The position numbers were made by a program, and so were the translations under genes. This document shows, one piece after another, positions 5,902-13,009 of a stretch of DNA of 15,127 bases (its first letter is position 1; each line of letters starts with the position of its first letter). Where the stretch lies: NCBI GenBank assembly GCA_965149945.1, contig CBCTTQ010000037.1, positions 1-15,127 on the forward strand. Direction: 5' to 3'. The notes under the pieces were generated by a model. The model was not told the origin of the DNA, searched no databases, and saw nothing but the letters and a program-made list of their open reading frames with translations. Source of the DNA: JAHZFN01 sp965149945 (GTDB taxonomy: Bacteria; Bacillota; Dehalobacteriia; UBA4068; UBA4997).

Positions 5902-6681
5902 ATGAAAGAAAAAATATTGGCTCGTAAAGGAATTCTCATCGCGGCAGTGGTGATGATCGCCTTATTGACGGCTGCCTTTTGTTACGGCGGTAATGTACCC
6001 AACGGCGCCGCCTCCGCTGACGGTTTGGAACAAGCGCTGGAACAGGTGACGGCGACTGTTTCGCAAAAAACAGCGGAACAGACGGCCGAGGAAACGGAGA
6101 CAGAAGTAGCCGCGGCAACAGAAGCGGAAGCGGAGGAATCACAGCCGCAAGAAACTGTAAACGGTATGGAAATTGACCCCGAAACGGGAAAAGATCAGTA
6201 TCAGACAGATCCTGTTCCCGCCGGCAAGCCGGCGCCTGTGGAACCGGAAGAAAGTACCGTCACGGAGACGCGTCATACCTGCACCATTTCTGTCAGCTGC
6301 GCTACAGCGTTAAATCATTTGGATGTGTTGGACTCGGCCATTGCGGAACTGCTGCCCGCGGACGGCTGGATTCTCAAAGAAACCCAGGTGACCTTTCAGG
6401 AAGGGGAAAGTGTTTATGATGTCTTGCAGCGGGTATTAAAAGATCAAGGCATTCAAATGGAAGCTTCTTTTGTGCCCATTTATAACAGCGCCTATATCGA
6501 AGGCATCCAGAATCTCTACGAGTTTGACTGTGGAGAACTTTCCGGGTGGATGTATTCGGTGAACGGTTGGTTCCCCAATTACGGTTGTTCTCGTTATCAA
6601 GTACAGGCGGGAGACGTTATCAAATTCCAATATACCTGTGATTTGGGCGCTGATATCGGTGGCAGAAATGTTTTGGATTGA
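5902..6681 (+). CDS. Membrane-anchored DUF4430 protein (transcobalamin beta-domain-like)
   Basis: This 259-residue protein has an N-terminal membrane anchor or uncleaved signal (about residues 10-30, ILIAAVVMIALLTAAF), a roughly 90-residue Glu/Ala/Thr/Pro-rich acidic spacer (31-122), and a C-terminal DUF4430 domain (about 126-257). Domain signatures are ESVYDVLQRVL around 172, SGWMYSVNGWFPNYGCSRY around 214-232, and AGDVIKFQYTCDLG near the end. DUF4430 is the fold of the cobalamin-binding beta domain of intrinsic factor/transcobalamin. It follows the alpha-toroid gene by 66 bases under the same riboswitch, so it probably forms the second half of a split cobalamin clamp next to the ECF importer. 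The cysteine after the hydrophobic stretch is preceded by Phe, so I do not call a lipoprotein. ATG at 5902 has GGGTGA five bases upstream; a GTG at 5893 is possible but less well placed. Confidence 0.85.
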   Translation: MKEKILARKGILIAAVVMIALLTAAFCYGGNVPNGAASADGLEQALEQVTATVSQKTAEQTAEETETEVAAATEAEAEESQPQETVNGMEIDPETGKDQYQTDPVPAGKPAPVEPEESTVTETRHTCTISVSCATALNHLDVLDSAIAELLPADGWILKETQVTFQEGESVYDVLQRVLKDQGIQMEASFVPIYNSAYIEGIQNLYEFDCGELSGWMYSVNGWFPNYGCSRYQVQAGDVIKFQYTCDLGADIGGRNVLD

Positions 6682-6726
6682 GTGGAACCCGCTTCTGATA
6701 AAATTCGATGAAAAAGAGGAAACAAG

Positions 6727-7617
6727 ATGCGAGATTGTTTTTCCGGATACCATCCCACGGTGAATTTTTTCTATTTCGCCTGTGTGCTGTTGTTTTCCAT
6801 GTTTTTTATGCACCCGGTGTGCTTGGGCATTTCTTTGGTTTCTGCCCTGGCTTATTCCGTGTATTTAAACGGACGGCGTGCCATTGTTTTTAATGTGAAG
6901 TTCATGCTGCCCCTTTTGTTGCTGACGGCGTTGCTGAACCCTGCTTTTAATCACGCGGGAGTGACCATCCTCACCTATTTGCCCAACGGGAATCCCATCA
7001 CCTTGGAGGCGGTTTTGTACGGCATCGCGGCGGCGGTAATGTTGGTGACGGTGATCGGCTGGTTTTCCTGCTATAACGCGGTGATGACTTCCGATAAATT
7101 TACTTATTTGTTTGGACGAGTCATTCCGTCTTTATCGTTGATTTTTTCCATGACACTGCGCTTTGTCCCCAGATTCAAGGCGCGGTTTCGCGTGGTTTCC
7201 AATGCCCAGCGCTGTATCGGCAGAGATGTGAGCAGCGGCGGTTTGTTTCAAAGGCTGCGCCATGGGGTGACCATTGTTTCTATCATGGTGACGTGGGCGT
7301 TGGAAAACGCTATTGAAACAGCGGACAGTATGCGCAGCCGCGGTTATGGTCTGAAAGGGCGGACGGCTTTTTCCATTTATCGCTTTGATCGGCGGGATAA
7401 GGCGGCGCTGGGATTCTTTTTGTTTTGCGCTTGTTATTTGGTGATCGGCGGTTTGACGGGTGGATTGGAATGGCGTTATTATCCCGGACTGGGGGGATCG
7501 TTGACGGGCGCTTATTCCGTGAGTTTGTATGTTTGTTATTTGGCGCTTTGTGTATCGCCGCTGGCGATAGACCTGAAGGAGGATCGAAAATGGAAATCTT
7601 TGATATCAAAAATTTAA
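6727..7617 (+). CDS. ecfT: ECF transporter transmembrane component EcfT
   Basis: This 296-residue membrane protein couples the ATPases of an energy-coupling-factor importer to the substrate-binding S-component. Hydrophobic spans lie near residues 12-40, 58-76, 95-118, 137-147 and in the C-terminal third. The EcfT coupling-helix signature ETADSMRSRGYG is at about residues 197-208, corresponding to the Ala-Arg-Gly-type motifs that contact the ATPase grooves. Length is slightly above the usual 260-270. AGAGGAA lies just upstream of the ATG. The 3' end overlaps the next gene by 28 bases, which indicates translational coupling and one-to-one synthesis with the ATPase. The family call is firm. B12 as substrate comes from the riboswitch and neighbours, since EcfT itself does not define the substrate. 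Confidence 0.93.
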   Translation: MRDCFSGYHPTVNFFYFACVLLFSMFFMHPVCLGISLVSALAYSVYLNGRRAIVFNVKFMLPLLLLTALLNPAFNHAGVTILTYLPNGNPITLEAVLYGIAAAVMLVTVIGWFSCYNAVMTSDKFTYLFGRVIPSLSLIFSMTLRFVPRFKARFRVVSNAQRCIGRDVSSGGLFQRLRHGVTIVSIMVTWALENAIETADSMRSRGYGLKGRTAFSIYRFDRRDKAALGFFLFCACYLVIGGLTGGLEWRYYPGLGGSLTGAYSVSLYVCYLALCVSPLAIDLKEDRKWKSLISKI

Positions 7618-10283
7618 CATTTTCTTATCCGGAACAGGAAAAACAGGCGCTGCGAGATTTAACCCTGTCCCTCCGCCGCGGAGAGTTTGTGACTTTGTGC
7701 GGTCCCAGCGGCAGCGGCAAATCCACATTGCTGCGCCAGTTGAAGACGGTGTTGGCGCCCCACGGTCGGCGCGCGGGGGAGATATTCTTTGAGGGGCGGC
7801 CGCTGGAAACCATCGATCAGCGTGAGCAGAGCGCCCGCATCGGCTTTGTGATGCAGAACCCTGATAATCAGATTGTCACTGACAAAGTTTGGCATGAATT
7901 GGCGTTCGGTCTGGAAAGCCTGGGTTATGATACTCCTTCCATTCGGCGGCGGGTGGCGGAAATGGCCAGCTTCTTCGGTATTCAAAATTGGTTCTATCGT
8001 GATGTAGCCGAGCTTTCGGGCGGACAAAAGCAGCTTTTGAATCTGGCTTCTATCATGGTGATGCAGCCTTCGGTGTTGATTCTGGACGAGCCCACCTCTC
8101 AGCTGGATCCCATCGCGGCGGCGGATTTTTTGGCCACGGTGGGCAAAATCAATCGAGAGTTGGGGACGACTGTTTTGATGACCGAGCATCGTCTGGAAGA
8201 AGTTTTTCCCATGAGCCATCGGGTGTTGGTGATGGATGAGGGACGGCTGGTCTGTGACGGTACTCCGAAAGAAGTCGGTGAAAAGCTGAAAGAACGCAAC
8301 TACGCTATGTTCCTGGCAATGCCGGCGCCTATGCGCGTTTACGCCGATGTGCCCAATCCTCTGGACTGCCCTGTGACGGTACGGGAAGGACGGGAATGGC
8401 TGAGCGCCTACGCTGAACTCCGCCCTTTGGGAGATCTGCCGCCGGTGGAACTGCCGGATTTGTCCGAGCGACCGGCCGCGGTGGAACTGAAAGATGTTTG
8501 GTTCCGTTATGAAAAAGACGCCCCCGATGTCATCAAAGGGTTGTCTCTGACCGTGCGGGAAGGCGAGTTTTTGGCGATCCTGGGCGGCAACGGAACCGGC
8601 AAGACCACGACCCTTTCTTTGATCGCGGGTTTAAATCATCCGCAGCGGGGGAAAATTTTTCTGCGCGGCAAAGAAGCCGACAGTAAAACCACCGGTCTCT
8701 ATGAGGGGAATCTGGGCGTACTGCCCCAGACCCCCCAATCGCTCTTTGTAAAAAAAACGGTCAAAGAGGATCTCTACGAAATGCTCAAAGAAAAGAAACT
8801 GAGCAAAGAGGAACAAACCCGTCAAGTAGCGGCGGTGGCGCGGATCTGTCATTTGACGCGCCTGTTGGCGCGTCATCCTTATGATTTGTCCGGCGGGGAA
8901 CAGCAACGGGCGGCGTTGGCCAAGGTATTGCTGCTGCGTCCGAAGATCCTGCTGTTAGACGAGCCCACCAAAGGGCTGGATAGTGAGTTTAAGGCGGAGT
9001 TCGCGGAAATTCTGGCGGATTTGCTGCGAGGCGGCGTCACGGTCGTTATGGTTAGTCACGACATTGAGTTTTGCGCTGCTTACGCTCACCGCTGCGCTAT
9101 GTTTTTTGACGGGGGCGTGGTGACGTTGGATGAGCCTCGCCGTTTTTTCTCCGGCAACAGTTTTTATACAACGGCCGCCAACCGCATGGCGCGTCATTTG
9201 CTGCCGGAAGCGGTGACGGCGGAAGAGGTAATTGTGGCTTGCGGCGGAAAGCCTTCCTTCCATAAGCCTGATATGACCGGACGTTTTTCGGATCGGGCGC
9301 CGCTGGAGTATTACGCGCTGGAAGAAGAATCCCCCGCTCCCGTCCGAGATTCAGACAAAAAGAAACTGCCCTGGTGGCGGCGGTTGTTGGCGCTGGCTGC
9401 CGGGTTTGTGGCGTTGCTTACGGCGGCTTCTGCCCTGTTAGAGTTTGATCTGCCGTTTTTACCGGCGGACAGTGGTTTCGGCGGGCTGTATACGGTTTTG
9501 ATTTTGGCTTTGGCGGCGCTTATCGCCGCCGTAGGACGGCGCAGTCGCCCCTCTTTGGAGGATCAAATCCCCAAAAATCGCCGTCGTCTTTCCAAACGCA
9601 CGGCAGTGGCGGCGCTGATGATTTTGTTATTGATTCCGCTGACCATTTTTGTCGGTAATTACTATCTGGGGGATCGCAAATATTACTTCATCTCTCTTTT
9701 GATTATTCTGGAAACCCTGTTGCCCTTTGTGCTGATTTTCGAAAGTCGGCGTCCCCAGGCGCGGGAATTGATTGTCATCGCGGTGCTTTGTGCCATTGCG
9801 GTGGCGGGGCGGTTGGCCTTTTTCATGTTGCCCCAGTTTAAACCCGTGGTGGCGCTGGTGATTATTGCCGGTGTGGCATTTGGCGGTGAAGCCGGTTTTT
9901 TGGTGGGCGCTATGACCGGATTTGTCTCCAATTTCTTTTTTGGTCAGGGTCCTTGGACACCTTGGCAGATGTTTGCCTTTGGTCTGATTGGTTTTTTTGC
10001 GGGGGTACTCTTCCGCAAGGGTTGGCTGCGGCGCGGTCCTGTTTCTCTCTGTGTCTTTGGCGGGTTGGCGACACTGGTGCTCTATGGCGGTATCATGAAC
10101 CCCGCTTCTCTGCTCATGTATCAGACAGAAATCACCTGGCCCATGCTCGTGACCGCCTATACCCTGGGTTTCCCCATGGATTTGGTACACGCCGCTTCTA
10201 CTGTTTTCTTTCTCTGGCTGATCGCTCGGCCTATGCTGGAAAAACTTGATCGGATTAAAGTAAAATACGGTCTCCTGGAATAA
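7590..10283 (+). CDS. Fused ECF transporter: tandem ATPases plus S-component (CbrT-like cobalamin importer)
   Basis: This 897-residue polypeptide has three parts. ATPase 1 (about 1-270) has Walker A GPSGSGKS (38-45), signature LSGGQ (142-146), Walker B LILDEP (163-168) and switch His200. ATPase 2 (about 295-550) has Walker A GGNGTGKT (332-339), signature LSGGE (433-437), Walker B LLLDEP (454-459) and His490. Both sites look catalytically complete. From about 593 a membrane region begins with extra spans, then an S-component core of about 175 residues (from RELIVIAVL near 725, through FGGEAGFLVGAMTGFVSNFF and GQGPWTPWQMF, to the end). The core resembles the S-components that accompany DUF4430 proteins in Firmicutes and is plausibly cobalamin-specific (CbrT type); a corrinoid precursor is an alternative. 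GAAGGAGGAT at 7575-7584 fixes the ATG at 7590; the frame extends upstream only within ecfT. Confidence 0.9.
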   Translation: MEIFDIKNLTFSYPEQEKQALRDLTLSLRRGEFVTLCGPSGSGKSTLLRQLKTVLAPHGRRAGEIFFEGRPLETIDQREQSARIGFVMQNPDNQIVTDKVWHELAFGLESLGYDTPSIRRRVAEMASFFGIQNWFYRDVAELSGGQKQLLNLASIMVMQPSVLILDEPTSQLDPIAAADFLATVGKINRELGTTVLMTEHRLEEVFPMSHRVLVMDEGRLVCDGTPKEVGEKLKERNYAMFLAMPAPMRVYADVPNPLDCPVTVREGREWLSAYAELRPLGDLPPVELPDLSERPAAVELKDVWFRYEKDAPDVIKGLSLTVREGEFLAILGGNGTGKTTTLSLIAGLNHPQRGKIFLRGKEADSKTTGLYEGNLGVLPQTPQSLFVKKTVKEDLYEMLKEKKLSKEEQTRQVAAVARICHLTRLLARHPYDLSGGEQQRAALAKVLLLRPKILLLDEPTKGLDSEFKAEFAEILADLLRGGVTVVMVSHDIEFCAAYAHRCAMFFDGGVVTLDEPRRFFSGNSFYTTAANRMARHLLPEAVTAEEVIVACGGKPSFHKPDMTGRFSDRAPLEYYALEEESPAPVRDSDKKKLPWWRRLLALAAGFVALLTAASALLEFDLPFLPADSGFGGLYTVLILALAALIAAVGRRSRPSLEDQIPKNRRRLSKRTAVAALMILLLIPLTIFVGNYYLGDRKYYFISLLIILETLLPFVLIFESRRPQARELIVIAVLCAIAVAGRLAFFMLPQFKPVVALVIIAGVAFGGEAGFLVGAMTGFVSNFFFGQGPWTPWQMFAFGLIGFFAGVLFRKGWLRRGPVSLCVFGGLATLVLYGGIMNPASLLMYQTEITWPMLVTAYTLGFPMDLVHAASTVFFLWLIARPMLEKLDRIKVKYGLLE

Positions 10284-10324
10284 TCTTATCGGAATATTGT
10301 GTTTCCGCGTTTTCCGCGAAGTTT

Positions 10325-10359
10325 GAGGAAGACGGCATTCTTGCCGCCTTCCTCTTTTT
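10325..10359 (+). terminator. Intrinsic terminator of the B12 operon
   Basis: GAGGAAGACGGC (10325-10336) pairs with GCCGCCTTCCTC (10343-10354), with one A-C mismatch, around loop ATTCTT, and five T residues follow. It lies about 40 bases after the stop codon of the fused transporter. Confidence 0.92.
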
Positions 10360-10640
10360 AATCGGAGCTGTTCCCATACCGGTGTTCCCCGTTAAATGAA
10401 GCAGAGCGGAGTTTTGTACCGAAAATAATAAAATGAAGTTTTTCCTTATATTTATAAAAGGGTCTGAAAGCGAACATCGAAGCCCGGCAAATCGGTAAAA
10501 ATATCCTCATAAAAAAAGAATCCGAAGAGAGAAAAGGCAGATGTTTTCTGGAAAAACAGGCGATTGGAAAGAGGAACGAAAAAAACTGTGAAATGATTGA
10601 TAAAAACTTGAAAGGCTGCAATTCCCGTGTGAAAAAGTAG
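10360..10640. other. AT-rich gene-free interval
   Basis: No gene is supported here. Short frames on the minus strand encode low-complexity Phe/Ser-rich peptides without a ribosome binding site. The stretch separates the B12 operon terminator from the dctP promoter region and is A-rich on the + strand. Confidence 0.6.
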
Positions 10641-10660
10641 GAAATTTATCTGAAATTTAT
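10641..10660 (+). promoter_or_regulatory. Direct repeat upstream of the dctP promoter
   Basis: GAAATTTAT occurs at 10641-10649 and again at 10652-10660, a period of 11 bp (one helical turn), ending 10 bp before the -35 box. The placement fits a binding site for an activator dimer or an UP-like element. Confidence 0.5.
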
Positions 10661-10670
10661 GCACTGCTTA

Positions 10671-10699
10671 TTGACGCTAATTTTAGGGAAAGATATACT
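10671..10699 (+). promoter_or_regulatory. Promoter of dctP
   Basis: TTGACG (10671-10676) and TATACT (10694-10699) are separated by exactly 17 bases. Transcription would start near 10706 and give a leader of about 105 bases. Confidence 0.85.
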
Positions 10700-10713
10700 A
10701 TGAATATGCCAGA

Positions 10714-10770
10714 CGCAGCGAATGGAGTGAGTCATTCCTGCGCGAAGCCGGCCGGTTTTTACCGGCCGGC
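10714..10770 (+). promoter_or_regulatory. Twin-hairpin leader of dctP
   Basis: Hairpin 1 pairs CGCAG (10714-10718) with CTGCG (10738-10742) and GAATG (10720-10724) with CATTC (10733-10737), with one bulged C. Hairpin 2 is a perfect all-GC 9-bp stem, GCCGGCCGG (10747-10755) with CCGGCCGGC (10762-10770), loop TTTTTA. No T-tract follows, so it is not a terminator. The heptamer GAGTGAG lies in loop 1 (10725) and directly after hairpin 2 (10771). I do not recognise a known riboswitch class. Confidence 0.6.
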
Positions 10771-10811
10771 GAGTGAGAATCTATTCAATCTTTGATTAGG
10801 AGGAAAAAGAC

Positions 10812-11918
10812 ATGAAATTGAAAAAAGCATTATTCGTAGCATTTTGCTTAGTGGTTGCCATGTTCGCGCTGACTGCCTGCGGCGGCGGTAACAGCAGTGA
10901 AGAACAAGCCGCCACCAGCGAAGACGGTACTTACACCATTCGCATTGCCCATACTGAAGCGGAAGATCGTTCCTTGAACCTCTCCTGCGAAGAATTTGAA
11001 AAATGGATTGAAGCGGAATCCGGCGGCAAAGTTCAGGTAGAAATCTATCCCAACGGTTCTTTCTCCGCTTCTGACGCCGATATCATCCAGGCTACCGCTC
11101 TGGGTCAGATTGAAGTAGGTTTGGCGGCGACTTCCGCTTTTACCGAATATGACCCGGTTTGGGGTATTTTGGATATGCCTTTCCTGTTTGATTCCGCGGA
11201 AGCTTACTTTACCGCGGTAGACGGTGAACTGGGAGATGCTTTGGACGCTACTTTGGACGGCACCGGTCTGAAAGTATTGGGCCACGCTTATATGGGCGCT
11301 AAACAAATGACCAACAGCGTACATCCCATCCGTACCGTCGCGGATATGAAAGGCTTGAAAATGAGAACCATGCAGTCTGACGTTCATATTGAACAGTATG
11401 AATATCTGGGCGCTAACCCCACTCCTATGAGCTATGGCGAAGTATTCACCGGTTTGCAGCAGGGTACTGTTGACGGTCAGGACCAGTCCGCTACCATTAT
11501 TTGGGCTCAGAAATGGTATGAAGCTCAGGACTATATGACCATTATGAATATTAACTACGGTACCATGGCTTTCACCGCTAACCAGACTTGGTATGACAGC
11601 CTGCCCGACGATATCAAAGCGATGATCGAAGAAGGCATCCAGACTTACATCCTGGACTGGGGTCGTGATTATGAACAGCAGGCCGAAGGTGAATGCCAGC
11701 AACTGATTGCCGACGCCGGCATCGAAGTATACACCCCGACTGCTGAAGAATTGCAGACTTTCGTTGACGCCTGCATTCCGGAACATGAAAAATACGCTCA
11801 GGAATGGGGTCAGGAATGGTTTGATATGGTAGACGCCGCTAACGAAGCTGTCGCTTCCGGCAGCGCTGATACCGCGGATGACGCGGCTGCCGATACCACC
11901 ACTGAAGCCGCTGAATAA
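10812..11918 (+). CDS. dctP: TRAP transporter substrate-binding lipoprotein, DctP family
   Basis: This 368-residue extracytoplasmic solute receptor feeds a TRAP importer. The N-terminus is a lipoprotein signal with lipobox LTAC, modified Cys23, so the protein is membrane-tethered. The mature part has the DctP fold (IRIAHTEAEDRSLN at its start, then PVWGILDMPFLF, then GLKMRTMQS) with Arg185 at the position of the family's conserved carboxylate-binding arginine. This fits an organic acid such as succinate. AGGAGG at 10798-10803 lies 8 bases before ATG. Codon use appears strongly biased (mostly GAA, AAA, GGT/GGC and CTG), which with the strong promoter suggests high expression. An Ala/Asp/Thr-rich acidic tail of about 20 residues (from about 346) extends past the usual DctP end. 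The ligand is not provable from sequence; other carboxylates or sugar acids are possible. Confidence 0.92.
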   Translation: MKLKKALFVAFCLVVAMFALTACGGGNSSEEQAATSEDGTYTIRIAHTEAEDRSLNLSCEEFEKWIEAESGGKVQVEIYPNGSFSASDADIIQATALGQIEVGLAATSAFTEYDPVWGILDMPFLFDSAEAYFTAVDGELGDALDATLDGTGLKVLGHAYMGAKQMTNSVHPIRTVADMKGLKMRTMQSDVHIEQYEYLGANPTPMSYGEVFTGLQQGTVDGQDQSATIIWAQKWYEAQDYMTIMNINYGTMAFTANQTWYDSLPDDIKAMIEEGIQTYILDWGRDYEQQAEGECQQLIADAGIEVYTPTAEELQTFVDACIPEHEKYAQEWGQEWFDMVDAANEAVASGSADTADDAAADTTTEAAE

Positions 11919-12143
11919 GAGCCTCTATAGATAACGAAACTTTCATCTGGCATAGCACCTTGAGGTTTTTTGGTAGCGGCGGGCGTCCGCGAAACGCTCC
12001 GTCGGACGCCCGCGCCAACCCCTTGCCCCGATTTTTTCCAAAATTGATAAAAGTTGTACACCATCAGGGCAGAGAGGTTTGTTAAAAATAAGAAAAGTTT
12101 ATGAAATTTTTCTAAAATGGGGCGAAAAGCGAAGCTATTCGTA
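11919..12143. other. Spacer between dctP and the dctQM promoter, with a GC-rich hairpin
   Basis: There is no gene here. A perfect 11-bp stem, GCGGGCGTCCG (11979-11989) with CGGACGCCCGC (12003-12013), encloses a 13-base loop. No T-tract follows within 15 bases, so it is a poor intrinsic terminator. It could stabilise the 3' end of the dctP message, as intergenic hairpins do in other periplasmic-binding-protein operons. Confidence 0.6.
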
Positions 12144-12172
12144 TTGAATTCACGACAGGATTATATTATAAT
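12144..12172 (+). promoter_or_regulatory. Promoter of dctQM
   Basis: TTGAAT (12144-12149) and a perfect TATAAT (12167-12172) are separated by 17 bases. The -10 lies in the 12-bp palindrome ATATTATAATAT (12163-12174). Transcription would start near 12179, leaving a leader of about 290 bases before dctQ. Confidence 0.8.
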
Positions 12173-12350
12173 ATGAAGCGGATAGTACTCGTGATGTGTT
12201 TTTATCTTTATTTTGGCTGTTTTCCCGCATATTCCGATCCCCTCAGTGAGGAATAACCGGAGTAATGGAATTTTGTTGCTCTCTTGGGCGGCAAGTTATT
12301 TATATATTATCATTACTTTCATCTTAATTTATTTTTGCAGGAATTATTTG

Positions 12351-12438
12351 GTCCGCCATTGCGGACGGCACTTGTTTTTGCAGAAACAAAAGATGTCCGC
12401 TTCGGGCGGAAGGCACTTGTTGTTTGGCGCGTTGCGCC
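12351..12438 (+). repeat. Duplicated hairpin element in the dctQ leader
   Basis: Copy 1: GTCCGC-CATT-GCGGAC then GGCACTTGTT (12351-12376). Copy 2: GTCCGC-TTCGG-GCGGA then AGGCACTTGTT (12395-12421). Each is a hairpin followed by the same decamer, with a 45-bp period between the decamers. A third hairpin, GGCGC/GCGCC with loop GTT (12426-12438), sits 17 bases before the ribosome binding site. They look like a structured mRNA leader. The function is unknown. Confidence 0.55.
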
Positions 12439-12468
12439 GCGGGATTAAAATTTATGGAGGGATTGTAC

Positions 12469-12996
12469 ATGAAAGCATGGAAAAAGCTGGTTAATGGCTA
12501 TAACTGGCTGGAAGAAAAAGTGCTGGTTCTCAGTCTGATCATCACTGTATGCTTGATCTTTGTGCAGGTTGTAATGAGATATGTCTTCAACAACTCATTC
12601 TCCTGGAGTGAAGAATTGGCGCGCTATTTGTTCATTTGGCAATGCTGGCTGGGTACCAGTTTGGCGTTCCGTGAAAGACGCCACATCAAAATTACCCTGG
12701 TCGAAGACGCGCTGAAAAGCGAAAAAGCCAAAGCGATCTATCGTCAGATTGGTCATATTTGCATGATTGTGTTCTGCGTAATCGTCATCATCTACGGCAC
12801 TCAGGTTTGTATGGCACAGGCGGAATTGGGACGTATTTCCGCTGGTACCAAGATTCCTATGTGGATCGTTTACTTATGCTTACCGTTTAGTAACTTGATT
12901 GTACTACTGCGCATCATCGGTGAGTCCATCAGCGACATCCTTGTCGCCATGGGCAAGAAAGAACCGCCGAAGAGCGACGGTATCGCCGCGGTATAG
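12469..12996 (+). CDS. dctQ: TRAP transporter small membrane subunit, DctQ family
   Basis: This 175-residue four-span inner-membrane protein pairs with DctM to form the TRAP permease. Hydrophobic segments lie near residues 16-38, 51-68, 92-114 and 127-150. The DctQ family motif at SWSEELARYLFIW (45-57) is complete, with the Trp, Glu-Glu and Arg typical of the family. GGAGGG at 12456-12461 lies 7 bases before ATG at 12469. Upstream in-frame starts at 12424 and 12454 are rejected because that sequence forms hairpins and would put the ribosome binding site inside the gene. It is followed by dctM after 13 bases. Long separation from dctP and its own promoter suggest that the permease is made at a different level from the receptor. 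Confidence 0.93.
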   Translation: MKAWKKLVNGYNWLEEKVLVLSLIITVCLIFVQVVMRYVFNNSFSWSEELARYLFIWQCWLGTSLAFRERRHIKITLVEDALKSEKAKAIYRQIGHICMIVFCVIVIIYGTQVCMAQAELGRISAGTKIPMWIVYLCLPFSNLIVLLRIIGESISDILVAMGKKEPPKSDGIAAV

Positions 12997-13009
12997 GAGG
13001 TGCGTGTAG

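Noticed and set aside
7425..7589. Upstream extension of the fused ECF protein
   Set aside because: It lies entirely inside ecfT; a strong ribosome binding site stands before ATG 7590, and the ATPase domain begins right there.
10358..10664. Minus-strand Phe/Ser-rich small frames between the B12 and TRAP operons
   Set aside because: Low-complexity translations of an A-rich strand with no start signal.
12213..12494. Small + strand frame with a hydrophobic stretch upstream of dctQ
   Set aside because: It has no ribosome binding site, overlaps the dctQ start in another frame and spans the hairpin repeats; more likely an untranslated leader.
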